From Marinomonas posidonica IVIA-Po-181 (GTDB lineage: Bacteria; Pseudomonadota; Gammaproteobacteria; Pseudomonadales; Marinomonadaceae), in contig NC_015559.1 of the NCBI RefSeq assembly GCF_000214215.1, forward strand, positions 1,488,001 to 1,552,000: a stretch of DNA of 64,000 bases, given 5' to 3'. A program made the translations under genes and the position numbers. Below, piece by piece: positions 1-8,050 of the stretch (positions within the stretch are counted from its first letter, which is position 1; every line of letters begins with the position of its first letter). The notes under the pieces are model-generated. The model saw only the letters and a list, made by a program, of their open reading frames with translations. It did not search any database and was not told the origin of the DNA.

Positions 1-1
1 T

Positions 2-892
2 CGTTATTTTATTGCGATTGCGGAAACCGGGTCGGTCTCGGCGGCGGCCAGTGCGGTGTATATTTCTCAGTCCACGCTCACGACGGCCATTAAGCAATTG
101 GAAGAAGAGCTCGGGGTGGGGTTATTTGAGCGCCACGCCAAAGGCATGGAACTGACTCATTTGGGGCATCAGTTTTTGCGGCAGGCGTATCTGATTATGG
201 GCTCGGTTGAGAATGCCAAGCGGAGCTTGCAACAAAGTACTGATGATATCGCTGGCGTACTGAACGTGGGCGTCACCAGCATGGTAGCTGGCTATTATCT
301 GGCGGATTTAGTGGCGCGTTTTAAACGTGTTTATCACAATATTTCAGTGCGTGTGGTGGAAGACGAACGCGAATACATCGAGCACCTTATTATTGGCGGT
401 GAGCTGGATGTGGCGGTGCTGATGTTGTCTGATCTGGACAACCATTTCGCTTTTAATACAGAGGTGTTGACCTATTCTCGTTACCATATCTGGCTGCCAC
501 CAGAGCATGCGTTGCTGAAAGAAGAATCGTTGAACATGAAAAGTGTGCTTGAAGAGCCGCAGATATTGTTGTCAACGGATGAAATGGAGCGGCGCATTCG
601 TACGATCTGGGAGGCGCAAAATGGCCTGCCCAATATTGCTATGAAAAGCAGCTCAGTGGAAGCCGTGCGGAGCTTTGTGTCGGCTGGCATGGGAGTGGCC
701 GTGATGCCGGAGATGGCTTATCGTCCTTGGTCTGTTGAGGGCGATCGGGTGGAAGCGAAACAAATACTTGATGTCTCGAATACCTTGGATATTGGGCTCT
801 TATGGCGCCGAGGCGGTGTTAGAAATGAGCTTATCAACCATTTTATTGAGGTGGCGAGAGAGTCTATTTCTCAGCCCACATTTTCTGCTTAA
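2..892 (+). CDS. LysR-family transcriptional regulator (5' end missing)
   Basis: The reading frame is already open at base 2, so the first roughly ten codons lie outside the window; 296 residues are visible. The N-terminal part is the winged helix-turn-helix of LysR regulators ([21 protein letters not shown], ending in [12 protein letters not shown]). It is followed by the LysR substrate-binding domain, which contains the usual late motif [14 protein letters not shown]. The protein should be a cytoplasmic DNA-binding regulator responding to a small ligand. It ends 17 bases before the likely start of the aldehyde dehydrogenase and reads the same way, so it may be co-transcribed with that gene and control it. 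The ligand cannot be told from sequence; putrescine or GABA breakdown is only a guess from the neighbour. Confidence 0.9.
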   Translation, partial: RYFIAIAETGSVSAAASAVYISQSTLTTAIKQLEEELGVGLFERHAKGMELTHLGHQFLRQAYLIMGSVENAKRSLQQSTDDIAGVLNVGVTSMVAGYYLADLVARFKRVYHNISVRVVEDEREYIEHLIIGGELDVAVLMLSDLDNHFAFNTEVLTYSRYHIWLPPEHALLKEESLNMKSVLEEPQILLSTDEMERRIRTIWEAQNGLPNIAMKSSSVEAVRSFVSAGMGVAVMPEMAYRPWSVEGDRVEAKQILDVSNTLDIGLLWRRGGVRNELINHFIEVARESISQPTFSA

Positions 893-909
893 CCTGCTTG
901 GTGAATACT

Positions 910-2388
910 ATGACAGATGCATCTAGCTCGCCTAAATCGACTTCTTCCGCAGCCTTACATTTGACCACTCAGATGCTTATTAATGGTGAGTTGGTGGCAG
1001 GAGAAGGGCACTTAGAAACTGTGATCAACCCAGCCAATGCTGAGCATATTGTGCGCATTGCAGAAGCCTCGAACAAACAAATAGACGACAGTGTGAAGGC
1101 GGCTGAGATGGCCGCTAAGCATTGGTCGAAGACGACGCCGGCGGAGCGGTCTGGGTATTTGTTACGACTCGCCGATACGATCGCAAAAAATGCCGGTTAT
1201 TTGGCGGATTTAGAAGCCTTGAATTGTGGTAAGCCACGGCATCTGGTTGAGCGAGATGAAATTTCTGCGGCGGTTGATGTGTTTCGTTATTTTGCGGGGG
1301 CGGTACGCTGTCGTCCCAGTACCGCTGCGGGGGAGTATTTTCCCGGTAATACCAGTATGACTCGGATGGACCCTGTTGGCGTTGTGGCGGCGATCGCCCC
1401 GTGGAATTACCCCTTAATGATGTTGGCGTGGAAACTTGCACCTGCCTTGGCAGCGGGTAACACCCTAGTGTTTAAACCATCTGAGCAAGCACCTTTGACG
1501 ACCTTGGCATTTGCTCAGTGGGTAAGTGATATTTTGCCTCCCGGTGTGGTAAACATTGTTTTTGGACGGGGCGAAAGTGTTGGTAACGGTTTGATTAAGC
1601 ATCCGGGGATTAGGATGGTGAGTTTGACGGGGGACATTTCAACAGGGCAAAAAGTGTTGCAAGCGGCTTATCGAACGGTCAAAAGGACGCATTTGGAGTT
1701 GGGGGGCAAGGCGCCAGTGATTGTATTGGACGACGCGGATTTAGCGAAGGTCGTGCAAGGGGTAACCGAGTATGGTTATTACAATGCTGGACAAGACTGC
1801 ACCGCGGCCTGTCATGTTTATGCTGAAAAGGGCATCTATGAAAAGTTGGTGGCAGAGCTACAGGCAAGTGTGTCCCGCTTGACGTTTAATGACCCAGACG
1901 ATGCGAAAAACGATTTAGGCCCTTTGATTACCGAACGACAACGCAACAGTGTGGCCAGTTTTGTCGAGCGGGCCGACGAATTGCCTCATGCTAAAATTGT
2001 CACGGGGGGCGCGATCCCTGATGTGGCAGGCTATTTTTATCAACCCACCTTGATTGCTGGCGTTAAGGTAAGTGATGAAATTGTACAACGGGAAGTATTT
2101 GGCCCCGTGGTGTCGGTGACCTGCTGTGATAATGAAGAGCAGGCACTGGCGTGGGCGAATCAATCGGAATATGGCTTGGCCTCATCGGTTTGGTCGGGCA
2201 ATATCAAACGCGCTATGCGTCTTGCGTCACAGTTAGAATACGGCTGTACTTGGATTAATAATCATTTTTTATTACCCAGTGAAATGCCCCACGGCGGCCT
2301 TAAACGCTCTGGGTATGGCAATGACTTGTCGATGTCGTCGTTGGAGAACTACTCAGTCTTGCGGCATATTATGATAAGTCATGATTAG
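910..2388 (+). CDS. patD: gamma-aminobutyraldehyde dehydrogenase (PatD-like), NAD-dependent
   Basis: This is a full-length aldehyde dehydrogenase of about 492 residues. Visible motifs are the NAD-binding stretch [10 protein letters not shown], the general-base Glu in LELGGKAPV (about E263) and the catalytic Cys in [10 protein letters not shown] (about C297). The protein resembles E. coli PatD (YdcW) along its whole length, especially in [28 protein letters not shown] and the end region [14 protein letters not shown], so oxidation of 4-aminobutanal to GABA in putrescine breakdown is the best call. Other omega-amino aldehydes remain possible. TTG at 898 and GTG at 901 are in-frame alternative starts; ATG 910 was preferred although no strong ribosome-binding site precedes it. 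No putrescine aminotransferase or GABA transaminase lies in the window, so its partners must be elsewhere. Confidence 0.85.
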   Translation: MTDASSSPKSTSSAALHLTTQMLINGELVAGEGHLETVINPANAEHIVRIAEASNKQIDDSVKAAEMAAKHWSKTTPAERSGYLLRLADTIAKNAGYLADLEALNCGKPRHLVERDEISAAVDVFRYFAGAVRCRPSTAAGEYFPGNTSMTRMDPVGVVAAIAPWNYPLMMLAWKLAPALAAGNTLVFKPSEQAPLTTLAFAQWVSDILPPGVVNIVFGRGESVGNGLIKHPGIRMVSLTGDISTGQKVLQAAYRTVKRTHLELGGKAPVIVLDDADLAKVVQGVTEYGYYNAGQDCTAACHVYAEKGIYEKLVAELQASVSRLTFNDPDDAKNDLGPLITERQRNSVASFVERADELPHAKIVTGGAIPDVAGYFYQPTLIAGVKVSDEIVQREVFGPVVSVTCCDNEEQALAWANQSEYGLASSVWSGNIKRAMRLASQLEYGCTWINNHFLLPSEMPHGGLKRSGYGNDLSMSSLENYSVLRHIMISHD

Positions 2389-2444
2389 AAAAAGATTGCG
2401 TTAGTCATTAGTCATTATTTAGAGAATAAATCAGGAGCGTTTTC

Positions 2445-2870
2445 ATGAGTTTACAACCATTCCATCTAGCGATTCCCGTATACGATGTGCCGTTGGCGAG
2501 AGCATTTTACCGTGATGTTTTTGGCTTGGAAGAGGGGCGTTCCGCAGAACATTGGGTGGACTTTAATTTCTTTGGACATCAATTGGTGATTCATCATCAC
2601 CCCAAAACGCCATCGCAAGAAAATGCAACGACGAATCCGGTGGATGGGCATGATGTGCCTGTGCCGCATTTTGGTGTGGTACTGACGTGGGATCAGTGGG
2701 AAACATTAGCTGAACGACTAAATTCAATTGGTACTCATTTTGTGATTGAGCCTTATGTAAGGTTCAAAGGCCAAGTGGGCGAGCAAGCGACGATGTTTTT
2801 GCTTGATCCTTGTGGTAACGCTCTGGAGTTCAAAGCCTTCAAAGACATAGACCAACTGTTTGCTAAATAA
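2445..2870 (+). CDS. VOC (glyoxalase/dioxygenase) superfamily protein
   Basis: A 141-residue protein with the two beta-alpha-beta-beta-beta modules of the vicinal oxygen chelate fold. The N-terminal module opens [22 protein letters not shown], carrying an early His. A second His follows in the HHHP stretch, and the C-terminal module ends in [15 protein letters not shown], with the Glu that usually ligates the metal. Such proteins bind a divalent metal and act as glyoxalases, extradiol dioxygenases, isomerases or resistance proteins, so the reaction cannot be named. The start follows a purine-rich ribosome-binding site (CAGGAG) at 2433-2438. It reads the same way as patD 57 bases upstream and may be the last gene of that transcript. 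Confidence 0.8.
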   Translation: MSLQPFHLAIPVYDVPLARAFYRDVFGLEEGRSAEHWVDFNFFGHQLVIHHHPKTPSQENATTNPVDGHDVPVPHFGVVLTWDQWETLAERLNSIGTHFVIEPYVRFKGQVGEQATMFLLDPCGNALEFKAFKDIDQLFAK

Positions 2871-2934
2871 TCTCATACTAAGCGTTACAATAGCGGTGGC
2901 GTGTATGTCTCTTTTTCGTTGCGCTGGCTTACCT

Positions 2935-3531
2935 TTATTGAAACGCCGCAACCGCATTTTCAATGACATGTTGCAGTTGCTGAGGGGTGGCTTTGTTTCG
3001 CGCCAGTACGGCTATGCCAAATTGTGTGGCCATTAGGTAATCCGCTAAGGCTTCCGGTGATGACGTTGAGGTGATATTTCCTTTACGTTTTTCCTTTTCA
3101 AAAAAGTCGATAAAGGCGTTTTTAGAGTCGCTATTGATTTTTTCCACCGCTTGTTTGGTTTCGGCTGTCAAGCAATCGCTACCCGATTCACAGGTGCTGT
3201 TTACAACGAAACATCCACCCGGTAGTGCTGAGTTCAGTACCGCTTTGCTGATGGATTCTAAATACGCGCCTATTTTATTCGGTACGCTCTCATTGGGTGA
3301 TATCAGATTGTCAAAATGTGATGCGCCCACTGTCTCCACATAATACTCCAAAGTGCTTATAAACAAGCTTTCTTTGTTACCAAATGCCGCGTAAAGACTG
3401 GGTTTATTAATGCCCATTGCTTCCACAAGATCACTTAATGAGGCGCCAGCAAATCCCTTTAGCCAAAACACTTTCATGGCGTGACTAAGGGCTTGCTCTT
3501 TATTGAATGTGCGTTGACGACCTGAAGCCAT
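2935..3531 (-). CDS. TetR-family repressor, divergent from an SDR gene
   Basis: A 198-residue protein with the TetR N-terminal helix-turn-helix at about residues 25-50 (GFAGASLSDLVEAMGINKPSLYAAFGNKESLF split across the motif) followed by an all-helical ligand domain. The central segment ALPGGCFVVNSTCESG, with two cysteines, is typical of the subgroup that often regulates neighbouring oxidoreductases. It is divergent from the SDR gene; the 136-base gap contains two matching palindromes, one perfect over 18 bases, that are good candidate operators. The likely role is autorepression and repression of the SDR, relieved by an unknown electrophile or other small ligand. The paired Cys (about 107 and 114) could sense redox or electrophiles, but this is speculation. 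Confidence 0.9.
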   Translation of the reverse strand: MASGRQRTFNKEQALSHAMKVFWLKGFAGASLSDLVEAMGINKPSLYAAFGNKESLFISTLEYYVETVGASHFDNLISPNESVPNKIGAYLESISKAVLNSALPGGCFVVNSTCESGSDCLTAETKQAVEKINSDSKNAFIDFFEKEKRKGNITSTSSPEALADYLMATQFGIAVLARNKATPQQLQHVIENAVAAFQ

Positions 3532-3560
3532 AATTCATTCTCAATCTTCATATTGAATAC

Positions 3561-3589
3561 TTGACACTATATACCAATCGGTACAGAAT
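3561..3589 (+). promoter_or_regulatory. candidate promoter of the SDR gene
   Basis: A perfect -35 hexamer TTGACA at 3561-3566 is followed after 17 bases by CAGAAT at 3584-3589, which matches TATAAT at four of six positions. The first TetR-type palindrome (3569-3586) fills the spacer and touches the -10, a normal arrangement for repression. On the opposite strand TATAGT (complement of 3567-3572) is a possible -10 for the tetR gene. Neither start of transcription has been measured. Confidence 0.5.
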
Positions 3590-3612
3590 TAAAACTGTAC
3601 CGATCGGTACAG
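3569..3612. promoter_or_regulatory. two tandem palindromic operators for the TetR repressor
   Basis: CTGTACCGATCGGTACAG at 3595-3612 is a perfect 18-base palindrome. A second copy at 3569-3586, ATATACCAATCGGTACAG, matches it at 15 of 18 positions. Their left edges are 26 bases apart. They lie between the divergent tetR and SDR genes and overlap the predicted promoter. Palindromes of this size are typical TetR dimer sites; the assignment to this repressor is by location. Confidence 0.75.
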
Positions 3613-3667
3613 TTAATTCTTAAGACAGTAAATTATGAGTAGGGTTACTCTATATCGGAGGTGTAAT

Positions 3668-4423
3668 GTGATCAGTTTAGAAGGTAAGACGGCTTTAATT
3701 ACGGGTGGTAACAGTGGTATCGGTTTTGCCACCGCGCAAAAATTTCAGGCGTTAGGGGCGCAAGTTGTAATAACAGGACGCGATGCAGAAGCCTTGGATA
3801 AAGCTTCCTCAGAGTTGGGCGTGCAGTCGATTCTAGCGGATCAGGCGAAAATGGACGACTTGAATCGGCTGGCTGTTCAGGCAGAAGTCCTGTTGGGTAA
3901 ACTTGATATTTTATTTATAAACGCAGGCATTACGGTGTTTGCGCCTGTAGAGCAAACAGAAGAAGCTATTTTTGATAAGATGATGAATATTAATTTCAAG
4001 GGGGCGTTTTTTACCTTACAGAAGTTACTTCCTTTGTTAAATGACGGGGCTTCCGTCATACAGCTATCGTCCATTAATGCGTACACAGGTATGCCCAATA
4101 CGGCAGTGTATGCGGCCAGTAAAGCAGCCATGAATGCGGTTACCCGTACAGCGGCAACTGAATTGGCTCCTCGCAGAATACGCATCAATTCGGTGAATCC
4201 GGGGCCAGTGAATACTCCCATATTCGGCAAATTAGGCATGTCTAATGAGGTGTTAAATGAATTGTCTACAAGGATGCAAAACCGAATCCCATTAAAACGT
4301 TTCGGCGAGGCCGAGGACATCGCCAATCTGGTGGCGTTTCTTGCTTCGGATGAAGCCAGTTTTATTACTGGCTCAGAATACAATATTGATGGCGGTACAA
4401 ACATTAATCCTCTATTGCCATAG
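3668..4423 (+). CDS. short-chain dehydrogenase/reductase (SDR)
   Basis: A classical SDR of 251 residues from the chosen GTG start. The Rossmann motif TGGNSGIG is at residues 12-19, the NAG motif at 85-87, the catalytic Ser near 134, and the YxxxK pair at Tyr148/Lys152 (YAASK). The C-terminal SEYNIDGGTN is also standard. It should be a cytoplasmic NAD(P)-dependent oxidoreductase of unknown substrate. An ATG at 3635 is in frame, but the GTG at 3668 has a clear ribosome-binding site (GGAGG at 3657-3661, six bases away) and gives the usual SDR N-terminus (MISLEGKTALITGG). The gene lies just downstream of the double operator and is probably repressed by the divergent TetR protein. Confidence 0.88.
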   Translation: MISLEGKTALITGGNSGIGFATAQKFQALGAQVVITGRDAEALDKASSELGVQSILADQAKMDDLNRLAVQAEVLLGKLDILFINAGITVFAPVEQTEEAIFDKMMNINFKGAFFTLQKLLPLLNDGASVIQLSSINAYTGMPNTAVYAASKAAMNAVTRTAATELAPRRIRINSVNPGPVNTPIFGKLGMSNEVLNELSTRMQNRIPLKRFGEAEDIANLVAFLASDEASFITGSEYNIDGGTNINPLLP

Positions 4424-4834
4424 GGGGATGACTCTCTCATGGTGTTTGGATTTGTTTATGAGCGCTTTAGCCTAAGGTAAGAGTGCTTCAGTCCATATTA
4501 TTGAGTGCTTCAGGCAATGATGACCCCTAACCAAAGTCGTTCAATAGTGACGACGAGTGGCTTTGGTCAGGGAGCATTATGTTGCGTCGCTCCGCAGGTT
4601 GTTGTCATGGCTATTTGTCACTTGGGTATGTTTTTTTAATTGCTGGTTTTGCTGATCCTTCTCCGGGACATACCAAAGGCTTAGGTTGTGCCGTTTTGGT
4701 GAATGGGCAAGAAGTCTGTTTTGCTTGTGCAGAAGATGGAGCCATAGATTTTTCGGTAGTGCCTAAAACACATCAGCATAGAATGTAAAGAGACTGATGC
4801 GCTGTCATAAGTGTGGGCAGCGCGCATTAGACTC
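4424..4834. other. gene-poor interval after the SDR gene
   Basis: About 410 bases with no gene that can be named. It holds the short direct repeat GAGTGCTTCAG (4480-4490 and 4503-4513), an imperfect inverted repeat ACCAAAG/CTTTGGT at about 4528-4567, and a weak 69-codon reading frame listed separately. The frame could be a decayed remnant. Confidence 0.4.
4579..4788 (+). CDS. doubtful small hypothetical protein, 69 residues
   Basis: I do not recognise this frame. It begins at an ATG preceded by AGGGAG, a usable ribosome-binding site at normal spacing. It contains a short hydrophobic stretch (LGYVFLIAGFA) near residues 15-25 and several cysteines, including CFAC. Against it being real: the composition is uneven, there is no familiar domain, and it sits alone in an otherwise empty interval. 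It may be a remnant of a longer gene or a chance frame. Confidence 0.25.
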   Translation: MLRRSAGCCHGYLSLGYVFLIAGFADPSPGHTKGLGCAVLVNGQEVCFACAEDGAIDFSVVPKTHQHRM

Positions 4835-5260
4835 TTAACCATTGTTTGCTGTGGCGGGCCACACACTGACAGTTGAAGACACACCCTCATCTTGTAATTC
4901 TTGTTTCGCTTGTTCTGCCTCGAACTCGCTTGAATAACGACCAACCAGTATAAAGAACCATTCTTTTTGATTGTCTTTGGCTTTAATTATGTGAATAGGG
5001 GCGTCGGATTGGAAGGTTTCTACTTTATCTGTTGCTTGTCCAAGCTTACGAAATAAGCCCACTCGTAGAGTGTATTCCGCCTCTTTATTCGAGGAGGGTA
5101 GTTGCATATCGCTTAGTAAATAAGGTGTGATCAAAGACTCACTGTCTACGGTATACGCAGCATGATCTGTGTGTTTGCTGGCGATCTGACGGGGTAAGAA
5201 TAAGGCTAAAATAATACCCACTAACAGAATAAAGAAATAGATAATGATGGTTTTGTTCAT
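4835..5260 (-). CDS. membrane-anchored SPOR-domain protein
   Basis: A 141-residue protein with one N-terminal membrane segment (about residues 4-23, IIIYFFILLVGIILALFLP) and a C-terminal SPOR-like region (about 62-135) that includes TLRVGLFRKLGQA, EWFFILVGRYSSEFEAEQAKQELQ and STVSVWP. SPOR domains bind denuded septal peptidoglycan, so the protein is probably a bitopic inner-membrane protein with the domain in the periplasm. FtsN and DedD are family examples, but this one is much shorter and lacks their long linkers, so no division role can be assigned. It stands alone: the genes on both sides are unrelated. Confidence 0.75.
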   Translation of the reverse strand: MNKTIIIYFFILLVGIILALFLPRQIASKHTDHAAYTVDSESLITPYLLSDMQLPSSNKEAEYTLRVGLFRKLGQATDKVETFQSDAPIHIIKAKDNQKEWFFILVGRYSSEFEAEQAKQELQDEGVSSTVSVWPATANNG

Positions 5261-5634
5261 ATTATCTCAACTTGAAAATAGGTTTATAAATACAGCCTCC
5301 TGCGACATTGATTATAGATAAATTCCCAAGACTTGTTAGTGTTTATATCCGAAATATCGGTTTAAAAGTCAAACCGCTTTCCTACCAATATAGGCAGCGC
5401 TTCCTAGGTTGAAGTCCAGACAATCCATTCGTTCTTTTCTGTTTTAGCATTCAAAAATCGTCCACCTCAACGCGTTTTCAGAATGTTTTAATAACATTTT
5501 AAACCCGCTTTTCTAGGTTGAATTTTGCCCTAAAGGGTTAATTTTCCTAACTTATCAAAAAATATTATTTTCAAGCAGATGATGTCGCTCAACTGATAAA
5601 AAATATTTGAATGATCATCCAGATAGTGGAGCTA
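5261..5634. other. AT-rich intergenic interval with a short direct repeat
   Basis: No gene is visible in this stretch. The motif CGCTT(T)YCTAGGTTGAA occurs twice, at 5398-5413 and 5506-5522, about 109 bases apart. A small palindrome CCGAAATATCGG is at 5349-5360. The interval serves as the upstream region of the SPOR gene on the minus strand. The meaning of the repeat is unknown. Confidence 0.4.
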
Positions 5635-5669
5635 AAAAGCCAAACCATCATGACAAATGGTTTGGCTTT
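5635..5669 (-). terminator. Rho-independent terminator after the 2OG oxygenase gene
   Basis: The arms AAAGCCAAACCAT and ATGGTTTGGCTTT pair over 13 bases around an eight-base loop. Read on the minus strand the stem is followed by a T run (GGCTTTTTAGC), directly downstream of the oxygenase stop codon. Confidence 0.8.
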
Positions 5670-5675
5670 AGTGCT

Positions 5676-6665
5676 TTATTTGTTGTCTACAAAGTTTGCT
5701 TGAATGCGTTGATTCAAAAAATCGTCAGCCCGAATGGCATGGTAGCGCTTATTCGGGCCTTGGATTATTTGTGATTTATTCGCCTGACAAAAGAAAGCAA
5801 TAGAGTGTCGGCTGCCACAGTATTCATCGATTCTTGGTTGGCGTACGCGGTGTAGGTTGGATTTGAGTTGGTCATCACTCCAGCGCATTAGCATGTCGCC
5901 AATGTTACAGGTGATGACATCGCCGCGAGGCGGAATGTTGGTCCAGCGTTGGCTTTCTGCCTCTTCTCCTGGGCAGACTTGCAAGCCACCGTGACCTTCG
6001 TGCTGGAAGAGTAAGGTTAAGCAGTCAAAGTCTGTGTGCGCACCGGCTCGCCAAATATTGCCTTGTTCGGTGACGCCTTTGGTCGGGTAGTAATGCAATA
6101 AGCGCAAGGTGCTTTGATAATCTGTCTGGTGTGGGTCATGAGCTTGACGAAAGAAGTCTGTATCAAAACCGAGTTTTTCGGCAAAGCAAGATAAAACCTT
6201 CATGCCTAAATCCCAGCACTGTTTTTCAAAGGCTAGGGTATTGGCTTGAAAATCGGGTAATTCTTCTTCAGTCGGCCATAGATTGTCCATGTGGTATTGG
6301 GTGATTTGATAAGACTCTTTTTGGTCTTTGGTGCCAGTTGATGGACGAATTTGACTGCGGCTTTCCCAGCCAGCATTGATGCCTTTAGGTCGAGGGTATT
6401 GGCCCTTTATGCTATCGGGTAAATTGAAAAAACGCTCTGATTCTGAAAAAGCGGCCTCAATGTCGGTTTGGCTGATGCCGTGTTGGCTTAACTGGAAAAA
6501 ACCTGTTTCTGTGGCTGCTTGCCAGAGTTGTTCACGTATTTCTTCGCGACGGCTTTCAAAATGGCTCATATCAATGATACGAATTTCTCTGTCGTCGACT
6601 TCTTGGCCTGCAGCGCCAAAGGTGGTTTCTCGGTTGAGTTCTTCTAGTGTGTATGAAGCGGTCAT
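5676..6665 (-). CDS. 2-oxoglutarate/Fe(II) oxygenase, isopenicillin-N-synthase-like
   Basis: A 329-residue protein of the non-haem iron oxygenase family. It has the DIOX-N type N-terminal region (VDDREIRIIDMSHF, TGFFQLSQHGI) and a jelly-roll core with the iron triad H210-x-D212 (AGAHTDFD) and H272 (HRVRQP). Arg286 in RHSIAFF is the usual 2-oxoglutarate carboxylate contact. The start at 6665 has a ribosome-binding site (AGGAG) and gives the normal N-terminus; a longer frame to 6773 overlaps the deaminase and is unlikely. It follows the deaminase and ABC transporter genes on the same strand and lies opposite xdhABC, so hydroxylation or demethylation of a purine or related heterocycle is likely. 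The substrate is not known. Confidence 0.8.
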   Translation of the reverse strand: MTASYTLEELNRETTFGAAGQEVDDREIRIIDMSHFESRREEIREQLWQAATETGFFQLSQHGISQTDIEAAFSESERFFNLPDSIKGQYPRPKGINAGWESRSQIRPSTGTKDQKESYQITQYHMDNLWPTEEELPDFQANTLAFEKQCWDLGMKVLSCFAEKLGFDTDFFRQAHDPHQTDYQSTLRLLHYYPTKGVTEQGNIWRAGAHTDFDCLTLLFQHEGHGGLQVCPGEEAESQRWTNIPPRGDVITCNIGDMLMRWSDDQLKSNLHRVRQPRIDEYCGSRHSIAFFCQANKSQIIQGPNKRYHAIRADDFLNQRIQANFVDNK

Positions 6666-6766
6666 AACATCTCCTAATAGTGCTTTTGGGAAATGGAGCA
6701 ATGACCTGGCGAGATTCGGGTGAATCGCCTGACAGCTTCTACTCCTAATTTTACAGTGTGTTGGTG

Positions 6767-7243
6767 TTACCAAAAATCCTCATGCAATTTTGCGGCCTCT
6801 TTTTCCAAACAGGGACCGATGACTTCGACTTTGCGTTGGCCTGAGTCAAACACGGCTCGACAAGGTAAGTCGAGGGTAGGGTTTTCAGGGTGGTTCCCCG
6901 TAATGGCTTTTAGACTGGCTTCACTGAGTCCATAGACTAAACGCCCTAATCCTGCCCAATATGAAGCGCCAGCACACATGGCACAAGGTTCTGCGGACAC
7001 GTACATGGTGCATTTGGCCAGAAAGTCTGGTCGATATGCCTTGCTGGCGCGTGTCATCAGTTTGCGCTCGGCGTGCCCCGTCATGTCAAAGTCAGGCAAA
7101 TAGCCATTTACCTGTGACATCAAAACCTTGCCTTGGTCATCAACTAATAATGCCGCGAAAGGGTGAATGCCTTGTTGTTTCGCCTCTTCTGCTAGCGCAA
7201 AACTTTGACGCAGCCATTGAGTGTCTTGTGTATTCAAAGTCAT
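6767..7243 (-). CDS. guanine-deaminase-like nucleobase deaminase (CDA superfamily)
   Basis: A 158-residue zinc deaminase. The HAE motif is at H57/E59 (TGHAERK) and the second motif PCAMC places the zinc cysteines at C87 and C90, with a YVSAEPCAMCAG context. This signature is shared by bacterial small guanine deaminases (GuaD), tRNA adenosine deaminase and related enzymes. The small size, the lack of TadA's tRNA-binding C-terminal helix and the position next to xanthine dehydrogenase genes favour deamination of guanine to xanthine, the substrate of XdhAB. A role on another amino-purine or pyrimidine is possible. It is in the same transcription direction as the ABC transporter (16 bases after the permease gene) and precedes the 2OG oxygenase. 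Confidence 0.75.
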   Translation of the reverse strand: MTLNTQDTQWLRQSFALAEEAKQQGIHPFAALLVDDQGKVLMSQVNGYLPDFDMTGHAERKLMTRASKAYRPDFLAKCTMYVSAEPCAMCAGASYWAGLGRLVYGLSEASLKAITGNHPENPTLDLPCRAVFDSGQRKVEVIGPCLEKEAAKLHEDFW

Positions 7244-7258
7244 ATTGGGTGTTTCTCT

Positions 7259-8050
7259 TTATTTCTTTTTAGGAAGGCTCCATGGGAAAAGCCAAGCTTG
7301 TACCCATTGCACAGACTTAAACAACAGCAAGCTGATGATGGATAAGAAAATTAACCCAGCGAAAGCCTGAGGAATCTTAAAAAAGGAGGTGGAAAACTGA
7401 ATGAAATAGCCTAAACCTTCTTCTGCAGCGACAAATTCCGCGACCACAGCGCCAATGATGGCCAAGGTTATAGAGACACGTAAGCCGCTGAAAATATGGG
7501 GGATCGCATAAGGAATACGAATCTGCCAAGTTTCGCGATAGCGCGGTGCTCGCAAGGATTGACTGAGTTCAATCATCTCAGGCGGCGTCTCTAACATGCC
7601 AGTGGTAGTGGAAACCACCAATGGGAAGAAGGTGATCAAACAGGTAATCAAGACACGGGATGGGTCGTCAGTGCCTAACAATACAATAATCAATGGCGCA
7701 ACGGCTACGACAGGCGTAGATTGAATCACGATTAAAGCTGGGTAGAGAATACGATTCATTAATTGTGATCGCATCATGCCAATGGACAAAGGGATGGCGA
7801 TTAGAATCGATAGCGCAAACCCCATGAGTGCAACTCTTAAGGTTGCCCACAAGTGCACCATCCAACGAGAAAAGTCGACCTTGAAAAAGGCGGTCAGTAT
7901 GGCCGAAGGCGAAGGCAATATGTAGTTTGGTACATTACCAACACGACAGATGAGTTCCCACAAGAGTACCAAGCCAATAAAGAACAGGGCTGGGGCAAAA
8001 CGGTTTGCCTGTTGAGCAAGCCAACGCTTAGGCTGGGACGTCTGGTTCAT
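7259..8050 (-). CDS. ABC transporter permease, SsuC/TauC type
   Basis: A 263-residue inner-membrane protein with about six hydrophobic segments and the binding-protein-dependent transport permease fold. The cytoplasmic loop that contacts the ATPase is seen as EMIELSQSLRAPRYRETWQIRIPYAIP. The family carries nitrate, sulfonates, pyrimidine precursors and similar compounds. It overlaps the end of the ATPase gene by 23 bases, so both are translated from one message. Location between the substrate-binding protein, the deaminase and xdh genes suggests uptake of a purine or related base; sequence alone does not prove the substrate. Confidence 0.88.
   Translation of the reverse strand: MNQTSQPKRWLAQQANRFAPALFFIGLVLLWELICRVGNVPNYILPSPSAILTAFFKVDFSRWMVHLWATLRVALMGFALSILIAIPLSIGMMRSQLMNRILYPALIVIQSTPVVAVAPLIIVLLGTDDPSRVLITCLITFFPLVVSTTTGMLETPPEMIELSQSLRAPRYRETWQIRIPYAIPHIFSGLRVSITLAIIGAVVAEFVAAEEGLGYFIQFSTSFFKIPQAFAGLIFLSIISLLLFKSVQWVQAWLFPWSLPKKK

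Noticed and set aside
1115..1441. Minus-strand frame inside patD and similar long frames opposite xdhB, xdhC and gbcA
   Set aside because: They lie wholly inside well-supported genes on the other strand and have no domain likeness.
6666..6773. N-terminal extension of the 2OG oxygenase frame
   Set aside because: It overlaps the deaminase gene and lacks family likeness; ATG 6665 has a proper ribosome-binding site.
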